A stretch of DNA of 64,000 nucleotides from Pseudoxanthomonas sp. NC8 (GTDB lineage Bacteria; Pseudomonadota; Gammaproteobacteria; Xanthomonadales; Xanthomonadaceae), in NCBI GenBank assembly GCA_025232375.1, contig CP060419.1, forward strand, positions 1,053,001 through 1,117,000, in the 5' to 3' direction. Shown piece after piece: positions 1 through 11,493 of this stretch. The position numbers and the translations under genes were made by a program. The notes under the pieces are model-generated. The model saw only the letters and a list, made by a program, of their open reading frames with translations, was not told where the DNA came from and searched no databases. Numbering within the stretch: position 1 is the stretch's first letter; each line of letters opens with the position of its first letter.

Positions 1-2484
1 CGCCGAGCGTGCCGATGACCTGTACCAGCGCAAGGTCGCGCTGAAGCTGCTGCGCGGCCTGTCCGATCCACGCACCGCCGAACGCCTGGCCGAAGAGCGG
101 CGGATCCTAGCCGGCCTGCAGCATCCGAACATCGCCCGCCTCTACGACGGCGGCACAACCGCGGCCGGCTTGCCCTACCTTGGTGATGGAGTTCGTCGAC
201 GGGCAGTCGCTCGATGCGTACTGCCACGGGCATGCGCTGCAGCTGCGCCAGCGGCTGGCGCTGTTCGTGCGGATCTGCCGGGCGGTGCAGGCCGCGCACG
301 CCCACCTCGTGGTGCATTGCGACCTCAAGCCGGGCAACGTGCTGGTCCGCGCCGACGCCGAACCGGTGCTGCTCGACTTCGGCATCGCCCGGCTGCTGGA
401 CGGGGCCGGTAAGGGCGAGCGGACGCTGTACTGCACGCCGGCCTATGCCGCACCCGAAACGCTGGCCGGACAGCCGGTGGGGGTGGCCAGCGACGTGTTC
501 AGCCTGGGCGTGATCCTGGTCGAACTGCTGGCCGACCGCCGCGTAGAGCGCGATGCCGACGACCGCGAACGGGCGGTGGTCGCGCCGAGCCGATGGGCAG
601 GCGTGGACTGTCCGTGGCGCCGTCGCCTGCACGGCGACCTGGATGCGATCGCCGCGCGGGCCTGCGCGCTGGAGCCGGGCGCGCGCTATGCCTCGGTCGA
701 GGCGCTGGCCAACGACGTGCAGCGCCACCTGGATCACCGCGCGGTGGAAGCGCGCGGGGCGGGCGGCTGTACCGCCTCGGTCGCGGCCTGCGCCGGCACT
801 GGCAGGCGACCGCGGTGGCGTCGCTGGTGCTCGGCCTGAGCGCCGCGTTCGTCTGGCGCCTGGGCGAGGAGCGCGCGCGCGCGCAACAGGAAGCGCAGGT
901 GGCCGAGCAGGTCGGCCAGTTCATGCTGCAGGCGTTCGAGGCGGCCGATCCGCGCAAGCGCGGCAAGGGCGAGGCCGAGGCGACGGCGCGCGAGGTGCTC
1001 GAGGCCGGTGCGGCCCGGCTCGCTGCCGACCCGGCGGGTTCGCCGACCCTGCGCGCCCGCGTGCAGCACGTGATCGGTAAGGCCTACATGAATGTCGGCC
1101 AGAGCCAGCGTGGCGAAGCGCTGCTGGCCAGCGCGGCCGAAGCGCTGCTGTCGCCGCAGGTGGATCGCCCGCTGGAGGCGGCCGATGCGCTGAACGAGCT
1201 GGCGGTGATCCTCGCCAACGGCAAGCGCGGCGAAGAGGCCGAGCAGGTTGCGCGGCGTTCGCTGCAGGTGGTGGCCGGCGCGGGCGGCGACCAGGCGCCT
1301 GGGAGGTAAGAGGCCTGGAATTCGCTGGGCCTTGGCGCTGATGAACCAGGAGCGCTTCCAGGAGGCGCTGGAGGCCTTCGAGCATTCGCTGCGCCTGCGC
1401 GCCACGTTGCCCGACTTCGAGCGTGGGCGTGCGCTGGTCGTCCACAACATGGGCCTGCTGTACCAGAAGTGGGGGCGCCTGGCCGAGGCCGAACGGCTCC
1501 TGCGCCAATCGCTGGCGACCAAGTCCGAGCTGGCGGGCGGGCAATCCTACGAGGTCTGGGTGACCCGGCACGTGCTGGCGATGACCGTATTCGAGCAGGG
1601 GCGCCTGCGCGAAGCGGAGATCCTGCACAAGCAGAATCTCGAGCTGGCGCTGAAGCTTTTCGGTGACGACAGCGACCACACCTCCACGGTCTACAACGAA
1701 CTGGCCGGCATCAATGGGATATGGGCGACTACCGCGCCGCCACGGCCTATTACACCCGTGCCCTGGATATCGAAGGCAGGCTGCTGGGCGAGGACAGCGT
1801 CGACTACGCGGTCACGCTCAACAATTTCGCCAGCCTGGAGGAATCGCGCGGCAATGTCGGCGAAGCGGTGCGGATGTACCGCCGCTCCTTCGAGCTGCGC
1901 AAGGCGAAGCTCGGGCCGGAGAACGGCACCACCCTGCGCGCGGAGGCCAACTGGGGCGGGCGCTGATGCGCACCGGCGAGCTGGCCGCCGCCGAGCCGCT
2001 GCTCGGCCACGCCTTGCAGGTGTGGTCGTCGCGACTGGAGCCCGATGCCAAGGACGTGCTGATCACGCGCCTGGGCATGGCCGAATGGCAGGTCCGCAGC
2101 GGCCGCTTCGCCGCCGCGCATGCCGCGCTGGATGCGCTGGGGCCGTTGCTGGCGGACAAGCCGCCGCAGCTGCAGTTCCGCCACCAGTCGCTGCTGGCCG
2201 AACTGCTGCAGCGCGAAGGCCGGCCGCAGCAGGCGGTGCAGGCCTGGCGGCAGGCGGTGGCGATGGCCGAGGCCCAGTACGGCAGCGACACGATCTCCAC
2301 CGCGCGCCATCGGGTTCCGCTGGCCGAGGCGCTGCTGGACGCAGGGCATCCGGTGCAGGCACGCGAACAGATGCTTCGTGCTGCACCGCTGCTGCGCGAG
2401 CAGCTGGTGCCGGATTCGGAACTGCCCCTGCGGCTGACGCGGTTGGAGTCGCGGCTGGGGAGCGCCCCCGCGCATCAAGGCTGA
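1..2484 (+). CDS. Serine/threonine protein kinase with C-terminal TPR region (5' partial, frameshifted)
   Basis: A Hanks-type kinase joined to tetratricopeptide repeats; its N-terminus lies before the window. Visible kinase motifs are the ATP-binding lysine in RKVALKLL (about base 33), HPNIARLYDGG, the catalytic loop HCDLKPGN (about 318; Cys replaces the usual Arg of HRD), DFGIA (about 378) and CTPAYAAPE (about 432). A probable membrane segment (ASLVLGLSAAFVW, about 820) separates the kinase from helical repeats such as NQERFQEALEAFEHSLRLR. The reading frame breaks near 178 (CCTTGG where CCTGG is expected), 755, 1310-1336, 1715 and 1958. The domain order suggests a membrane-anchored kinase with an outward TPR domain. 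Its substrate is unknown. The stop at 2482-2484 is in the last TPR frame. Confidence 0.8.
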
Positions 2485-2494
2485 CGAGGAGGCC

Positions 2495-2692
2495 CGGGCC
2501 GTCGCCACGGCCCCGCGAAGTCGAAGTGCGACGAACTCAGACTTCCAGCGAAGCCAGGTCGCCCTTGGTCTCCAGCCGCGCCGCAGCGCAACGTTGAGTG
2601 CGAGGGCGGTCGGGCCGTCGCCACGGCCCCGCGAAGTCGAAGCGCGACGAACTCAGACTTCCAGCGAAGCCAGGTCGCCCTTGGTTCCAGCC
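2495..2692. repeat. Direct repeat of about 82 bp covering the parE 3' end
   Basis: Copy 1 is 2495-2577 and copy 2 is 2611-2692, offset by 116 bp. The copies differ at one substitution and one indel. Copy 2 contains the real parE stop and last codons. Copy 1 repeats the tail coding for KGDLASLEV plus stop, beyond the gene end. Each copy also carries the short stem GGGCCGT/ACGGCCC, which could act as a weak parE terminator without a T-run. Confidence 0.85.
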
Positions 2693-4551
2693 AGCCACGC
2701 CTTCCGATCCGATGCCCGCTTCTTCGCCAGCAGCATGTCCATCAGCGCACGCGTTTCTTCGCCGTCGTCGACGGTCAACTGCACCAGCCGGCGCGTGTCC
2801 GGATGGATCGCCGACTCGCGCAGCTGTTCCGGGTTCATCTCGCCCAGGCCCTTGAAGCGGGTCACGTTGACCTGGCCCTTGATCTTCTCGCGGGCGATCT
2901 TCTCCAGCAGCAGGCGCTTTTCTTCCTCGTCCAGCGCGTAGAACACCTGCTTGCCCACGTCCACGCGGAACAGCGGCGGCATCGCCACGAACACGTGGCC
3001 GGCCGAGACCAGCGCGGGGAAGTGGCGCAGGAACAGCGCGCTGAGCAGGGTGGCGATATGCAGGCCGTCGGAGTCGGCGTCGGCGAGGATCACCACCTTG
3101 CCGTAGCGCAGGCCGGCGATGTCGTCCTTGCCGGGGTCGCAGCCGATGGCGACGGCCAGGTTGTGCACTTCCTCGGAGGCGAGCACGGTGCTGCTGGCCA
3201 CTTCCCAGGTGTTGAGGATCTTGCCGCGCAGCGGAAGGATCGCCTGGAAATCCTTGTCGCGCGCCTGCCGCGCGCTGCCGCCGGCGGAGTCGCCCTCCAC
3301 CAGGAACAGTTCGGTGCGCGACAGGTCCCTGGCTGATGCAGTCGGCCAGCTTGCCCGGCAGCGCCGGGCCCTGCGTGACCTTCTTGCGCACGACCTGCTT
3401 CTCGGTCTTCAGGCGCGCGCTGGCGCGCTCGATCGCGATCTGCGCGATCTTCTCGCCCAGCTCCACGTGCTGGTTCAGCCACAGGCTGAAGGCATCGTGC
3501 GCGGCGCCCTCGATGAAGCCGGCGGCGGCCTGGCGCGAACTCAGCCGCTCCTTGGTCTGGCCGCTGAACTGCGGGTCGGTCATCTTCAGCGACAGCACGA
3601 AGGCCACGCGGTCCCACACGTCCTCCGGCGCCAGCTTCACGCCGCGCGGCAGCAGGTTGCGGAAGTCGCAGAACTCGCGCAGCGCATCGGTCAGGCCCGA
3701 ACGCAGGCCGTTGACGTGGGTGCCGTGCTGGGCGGTCGGGATCAGGTTGACGTAGCTCTCCTGGACCAGTTCGCCTTCCGGGATCCAGGCCACGGCCCAG
3801 TCCACCACCTCGGTGTCCTTCTTCAGCGTGCCGGTGAACAGGTCCGCCGGCAGCAGTTCGCGCCCTGCCAGTTCGCCCTTCAGGTAGTCGCGCAGGCCGT
3901 CCTCGTAGCGCCAGGTGTCGCGCTCGCCGGTGGCCTCGTCGAACAGGGTCACGGTCAGGCCCGGGCACAGCACGGCCTTGGCACGCAGCAGGTGGCGCAG
4001 GGCGCGGGCGTTGATCTTCGGGCTGTCGAAATACTTTTGGTGTCCGGCCAGAAGCGCACGCGGGTGCCGGTGTTCTTCTTGCCGACGCTTCCGACCACTT
4101 CCAGCGGGGTGGCGCGGTCGCCGTTGCGGAAGGTGATGCGGTGCTCGCTGCCTTCGCGCTTGATGTGCACCTCCACCAGCGTGGACAGCGCGTTGACCAC
4201 GCTCACGCCCACGCCGTGCAGGCCGCCGGAGAAGGTGTAGTTCTTGTTGCTGAACTTTCCGCCGGCGTGCAGGCGGGTCAGGATCAGCTCCACGCCCGGG
4301 ATCTTCTCTTCCGGGTGGATGTCCACCGGCATGCCGCGGCCGTCGTCGGACACCTCGCAGCTGCCGTCCTTGAACAGGGTGACCTCGATCGCCTGCGCGT
4401 GCCCGGCCAGGGCTTCGTCGACCGCGTTGTCGATCACCTCCTAGGTAAGGTGGTTGGGCCGGGCGGTGTCGGTGTACATGCCCGGCCGGCGCTTGACCGG
4501 ATCCAGGCCGGAGAGGACTTCGATGTCGGCGGCGTTGTAGCGGCTGCTCAT
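2653..4551 (-). CDS. parE: DNA topoisomerase IV subunit B (ParE)
   Basis: The GHKL ATPase subunit of topoisomerase IV, which decatenates daughter chromosomes with ParC (44453-46697). The corrected protein starts MSSRYNAADIEVL and shows the ATP-site motifs DNAVDEALAGH, DDGRGMPVD and GGLHGVGVSVVNALS, then the TOPRIM motifs VEGDSAGGSA and DADSDGLH, and ends KGDLASLEV. The family length of about 630 residues is met. Breaks: an in-frame TAG at 4441-4443 (codon 37, where HLAQEV is expected, in a CCAGG context), a shift near 4030 (extra A bases) and one near 3330 (extra G at CCAGG). ParE rather than GyrB is favoured by the length and C-terminus. The ATG at 4551 is the natural start. Confidence 0.93.
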
Positions 4552-4778
4552 GGACTCGTTTGCGGTGCTGCGGAAGCGACGCGGAAGTGTGCGGCCTTAG
4601 CCCTGTTTTTGCACCCCTGCGACCTGTTCAGGGCCGCGCAGAGGGCAGTGCCGTATAAGGGGAGCCGGCGCTGGTACATGGCTGGCGGGCTGGAAATCCG
4701 GTTTCGCCGCCCCCATGTTCCATCGCCGGAACGATGGCGGACCCGACGATCAACCCCGCCGCGCGACAGGAGGATGTC

Positions 4779-5043
4779 ATGAACCGACGAATGCTCTGGA
4801 GTGCCGTGGCCGCGCTGGCGGTGTTTTCCGTCGCGGTGCCGCTGCTGGCGCAGAACCGCCAGTCCGGCAAGTCCAGGATGACGCCGCGCTGGCCGAGCAC
4901 AAGGCCCAGGAGCGGCAGGAGCAGGACCAGGCCGCCGAGCGGGCCAAGCGCCGCGAGGCCGCCCGTAGCGGGTATAGGACACCCGCCGCAAGGACCAGCC
5001 GCAGCGGGAAGAGGAAGAGGAAAAGAAGGGCGAGCCGCGCTGA
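4779..5043 (+). CDS. Small exported, highly charged protein of unknown function (frameshifted)
   Basis: A strong Shine-Dalgarno (gacaggagg, about 4765) precedes an ATG. A clear signal peptide follows ([19 protein letters not shown], then VPLLAQ). The mature part, joined across two frame breaks near 4880 and 4975, is almost all charged and polar: [20 protein letters not shown], then [20 protein letters not shown] and a stop at 5041-5043. It would be a periplasmic, probably helical or disordered protein of about 88 residues. I do not recognise a family. It may share a promoter region with, or lie just upstream of, pyrG. Confidence 0.6.
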
Positions 5044-5177
5044 GCCAGGGCGGCGTGCCGGCACCGCCCGGCACGCTTCCGCGGCCCGCCGGGCCGGCTG
5101 GAACGCTGCATGCGGCAGCGCCCGGCTTGGGGGATCGCGGTCGAGCCGGTAAACTACGGCTTTCCGGAGCCCCTCCA

Positions 5178-6838
<1,661 letters not shown>

Positions 6839-6883
6839 TCGGGGCCGTCGGGGAGCGCCATCGCGGCGCCCCCTGGCATTCGT

Positions 6884-7143
6884 GTCCCCCGGCGCCGGTA
6901 AAGCCGACGCCTCCTCCTTTACCTCCTGCCTGGGGGCGCCGCAATGGCGCCCTGATGGATTGCCGGTGCTTCCAAAAGGCAGGGCAGCAGACAGACCTGT
7001 TTCTATGTGGGGGGCTTGCGTCGGCTGATGGCCTTGCTTGGATGTTGCCTTCCCGCGCGGACCGGACACGTCTGGAAGTCGTGGTGAGGGGCTCCCACCC
7101 GGAAGTAAAGGAGGAGGCGCCTGCTTCACCGGCGCCGGGGGAC
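6884..7143. repeat. 39-bp inverted repeat (REP-like element)
   Basis: The left arm at 6884-6922 and the right arm at 7105-7143 are reverse complements at 36 of 39 positions. The ends are gtcccccggcgccgg and ctcctcctttac on the left arm. This looks like a dispersed intergenic palindromic element with two copies in opposite orientation. I saw no third copy in this window. Confidence 0.8.
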
Positions 7144-7166
7144 ATGGAGGGTGGGAGCCCCTCACC
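7083..7166. repeat. Perfect 17-bp inverted repeat
   Basis: Arms 7083-7099 (ggtgaggggctcccacc) and 7150-7166 are exact reverse complements and enclose the right arm of the 39-bp repeat. As RNA it would form a long hairpin in either direction. There is no T-run next to it, so it is not a classical terminator. Confidence 0.85.
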
Positions 7167-7364
7167 GCGACGCCCGAGCCACATCTCCGCCGCATGCTTC
7201 CTTCGCGAGCGGGCACAAAGCAGCCAGGCCGGCGCCGATCGATGCTTTCCCGGGCAACCGACCCGGCACATGCAAGTCGCGGAAAACAGTGAACAAAGCG
7301 GCAGGATCAGCCCCGCTCCGCTAAACTCGTCGCCGACTCCACCCACCTGACGCTCCCTTTGCCC

Positions 7365-8657
<1,293 letters not shown>

Positions 8658-8668
8658 CCGGGGCGTCG

Positions 8669-9028
8669 ATGCGCGCATTGCGCTGGGTGCTGCTGGGGCT
8701 GGTGCTGCTGCTCGGTTGGCTGCAGTACCGGCTCTGGTTCGGCATCGGCAGCGTGGGCGAGGTGGCGACGCTGGAAGCCCAGGTCGAGCACCAGCGCCGC
8801 GAGAACGGCGGCCTGCGCGAGCGCAACGCGGCGCTGGCCGCCGAGGTGCGGGACCTGAAGGAAGGCGTGGCTGCGGTCGAGGAGCGTGCACGCAGCGAGC
8901 TGGGCATGATCAAGCCCGGCGAGGTGTTCTACCGGGTGGTGGAGGATCCGGCGCAGCGCAACGCGCCGGCGGCCGTCCCCGATGGCGCCGCCAGCAGCGA
9001 AGAGAAAGACGCCCGGGAGCCGGACTGA
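8669..9028 (+). CDS. ftsB: Cell division protein FtsB
   Basis: A bitopic inner-membrane protein of the FtsQLB divisome complex. One N-terminal membrane helix ([20 protein letters not shown]) is followed by a periplasmic coiled coil ([20 protein letters not shown]) and the FtsB-type motif [19 protein letters not shown]. It has 119 residues and a short polar tail ending EEKDAREPD. It lies 11 bp after eno and overlaps ispD by one base (TGATG), so translation is probably coupled. The frame is intact. Confidence 0.93.
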   Translation: MRALRWVLLGLVLLLGWLQYRLWFGIGSVGEVATLEAQVEHQRRENGGLRERNAALAAEVRDLKEGVAAVEERARSELGMIKPGEVFYRVVEDPAQRNAPAAVPDGAASSEEKDAREPD

Positions 9029-9721
9029 TGGCTGCGATCTGGGCGGTGGTGCCGGCGGCCGGACGCGGCACCCGTTTCGGGGGCGACCTGCCCAAGCAGT
9101 ACCTGCAGGTCGAGGGCCGGCTGTTGCTGGCGCACACACTGGATGCCTTGCTGGCGCATGCCGGCGTGGCCGGCGTGGTGCTGGCCTGGCCGACGGCGAT
9201 CCGCTGTGGCCGGGCTGGAGCGAATACGCCGGCAAGCCGCTGCTGACCTGTACCGGCGGCGACAGCCGGGCGAAATCCGTGCTGGCGGCACTGCAGGTGC
9301 TTCCCGAATCGGTCCGCGCCGACGACTTCGTCCTGGTCCACGATGCGGCGCGGCCGAACCTAGCCCTGTCCGACCTGGACCAGCTGCTCGAACGCGGTCG
9401 TGCCGATCCGGTCGGTGCGATCCTAGCCGCTCCGGTGCGCGACACGCTCAAGCGCGCCGGCGACGACGGCGGCATCGATGGCACCGAGCCGCGCGAACGG
9501 CTGTGGCGCGCACTGACCCCGCAGCTGTTCCGCCGGCTGCAGCTGACCCGCGCGCTGCAGGCCGCGGCCGAAGCCGGCGTCGAGGTCACCGACGAGGCGA
9601 TGGCGCTGGAGCGCGGGGCCTGCGGCCGCTGCTGGTCGAGGGTCGCGAGGACAATTTCAAGGTCACCACGCCGGCCGACCTGGCCCGCTTCGAGTTCGAA
9701 CTGGCGCGTCGATCCGCGTAG
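9028..9721 (+). CDS. ispD: 2-C-methyl-D-erythritol 4-phosphate cytidylyltransferase
   Basis: Third step of the MEP isoprenoid pathway, joining CTP and MEP. It shows the nucleotide-binding start [31 protein letters not shown] and the C-terminal [16 protein letters not shown]. The frame is broken near 9190 (a lost base before CTGGCC) and near 9620-9640. CTA leucine codons inside CCTAGC strings (9361, 9424) look like altered CTG codons. It sits with ispF, and the pathway gene dxr lies at 15404-16588. Confidence 0.93.
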
Positions 9722-9833
9722 CAGGCCGGGTCGCAGCCGCGGCTCATCGATTGGCGGCGGCCAATCATGTCGCCCGCCGGATGCTCTCCATACAATGGCC
9801 GCTGCGCCGCGCCGCGTGGCCACGAGGACTCCC

Positions 9834-10323
9834 ATGCCAGACATTCCCCCTTCCGCATCGTAAGGGCTTCGACGTGCATGCCTTCGGCGAGGGCGACCAT
9901 GTGATGCTCGGCGGCGTGCGCGTGCCGCATGAGCGCGGCGTGGTCGCGCACAGCGACGGCGACGTGGCCCTGCATGCGCTGTGCGACGCGATCCTCGGCG
10001 CCCTGGCGCTGGGCGACATCGGCGTGCATTTCCCGCCGACGGACGAGCGCTGGCGCGGCGCCGACAGCCTGGAGCTGCTGCGCCAGTGCATCGTGCTGGC
10101 CGGCGGGCATGGCTGGCGGCTGGGCAACGCCGATGTCACCGTCATCTGCGAGCGGCCCAAGGTCGGCCCGCATGCACCGCTGATGCGCGAGCGCATCGCC
10201 GCGGCCTGCGGCGTGGCAGCCGATGCGGTCAGCGTGAAGGCGACCACCAGCGAGAAGCTGGGCTTTACCGGCCGGGGCGAGGGCATCGCCGCGCAGGCCG
10301 CTGTGCTGATGGTGAAGGCATGA
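9834..10323 (+). CDS. ispF: 2-C-methyl-D-erythritol 2,4-cyclodiphosphate synthase
   Basis: Closes the cyclodiphosphate ring in the MEP pathway. After the start MPDIP the frame breaks at 9845-9866: TCGTAAGGG stands where codons for FRIGQGFDVHAF (GGCCAGG) are expected. From there the protein is complete: the metal-binding DVHAF and [37 protein letters not shown], and the C-terminal [18 protein letters not shown]. Its stop overlaps the truD start (ATGA). The length of about 160 matches the family. Confidence 0.93.
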
Positions 10324-11386
10324 ACGAGTCGGCGGCGGCGTCCACGGCCTTCGGCGCGCCGGTGCTCGCGGCGCGGATCCGGGTGGTGCCCGAGGATTTC
10401 CGGGTCGAAGAACTCGATGCGTTCGAGGCCAGCGGCGAGGGCGAACACCTGCTGCTGACCGTGGAAAAGCGCGGCATGAACACCGGTTTCGTCGCCGGGG
10501 CGATCGCGCGCTGGGCCGGGGTGCAGGAGCTGGCGGTGGGCTTTGCCGGGCAGAAGGACCGCCACGCGGTGACCGTGCAGCGCTTCAGCGTGCAGCTGCC
10601 CGGGCGCGAGGCGCCGGACCTGGCCCTGCTCGAGCAGGACGGACTGCGCGTGCTGGCGCAGGCGCGGCACCGCCGCAAGCTGTCGCGCGGCGCGCTGGAC
10701 GGCAACCGCTTCGCGCTGGTGCTGCGCGAGGTGCAGGGCGATCGAGGCGCGATCGAGGACCGGCTGGAGCAGATCGCGGCGCGGGGCGTGCCCAATGCCT
10801 TCGGCGACCAGCGCTTCGGCCATGGCGGCGGCAACGTGGGCAAGGCGCTGGCGATGTTCGCGCAGGGGCCGCGCGGCAAGCGCATCGGCCGCGAACAGCG
10901 CGCGATGCTGCTGTCGGCGGCGCGCTCGGCGCTGTTCAACCGGGTGCTGGCCACGCGCGTGGCCGATGGCAGCTGGGAGCGGGAACTGGAGGGCGAGGTC
11001 TGGATGCTCGACGGCAGTCGCAGCGTGTTCGGGCCGGAGCCGTGGAGCGAGTCGCTGGCACAGCGCCTTAGCCGCGTTCGACATCCATCCCAGCGGGCCG
11101 CTGTGGGGGCGCGGCGGCCTGCGCAGCGAAGGCGCGTGCCGCGCGCTTGAGCTTGCGGCACAGGATGATGAAACCTCGCGTGCACTGCGCGACGGACTCG
11201 AGCGCGCCCGGCTGGAACAGGAGCGCCGCGCGCTGCGCGTGCGCCCGGATGCCATGGCAGGACTGGCCGGATGCCGGCAGCCTGCACGTGTCGTTTTCGC
11301 TGCCGCCGGGCAGCTATGCCACTGCCGTGCTCGAACAGCTGGGCACGATCACGGATGCCGCGTCGCCGGTCGCGTCGGCCGGCTAG
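10320..11386 (+). CDS. truD: tRNA pseudouridine(13) synthase
   Basis: Makes pseudouridine 13 in tRNA-Glu. Typical motifs: [24 protein letters not shown], the catalytic-aspartate segment [14 protein letters not shown] and NAFGDQRFG. The C-terminal region is read across two breaks, near 11070 (CCTTAGCC for CCTGGCC in [13 protein letters not shown]) and near 11250, and ends [13 protein letters not shown]. It overlaps ispF by four bases. In many Xanthomonadaceae surE follows, but here the next gene is the convergent bamA. Confidence 0.92.
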
Positions 11387-11420
11387 CGTGACCTGCGGTT
11401 TGTGCCCGCGGGGCGGCGCC

Positions 11421-11449
11421 GAAACGAAAACGGCCCCGTGAGGGGCCGT
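11421..11449 (-). terminator. Rho-independent terminator after bamA
   Basis: The 8-bp stem acggcccc/ggggccgt (11430-11437 and 11442-11449) reads on the minus strand into TTTTCGTTTC. It lies 45 bp past the bamA stop, where a terminator is expected. A second hairpin (ggcgcccg/cgggcgcc, 11465-11486) sits between it and the stop. It may also serve truD, although the plus-strand side lacks a T-run. Confidence 0.8.
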
Positions 11450-11493
11450 CCGATACGCAGGGAAGGCGCCCGGTTTCGCGGGCGCCGCCGGAC

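Larger units (their letters stand above)
6839..7364. other. pyrG-eno intergenic region filled with inverted repeats
   Basis: This 526-bp gap has no credible gene: the frames crossing it have no family-like protein and no good ribosome binding site. It is made largely of two interleaved inverted repeats (see the repeat entries at 6884-7143 and 7083-7166), followed by about 200 bp that should hold the eno promoter. I see no convincing -35/-10 pair. The short stretch just before eno (about 7300-7364) is pyrimidine-rich, with no strong Shine-Dalgarno. Confidence 0.6.
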
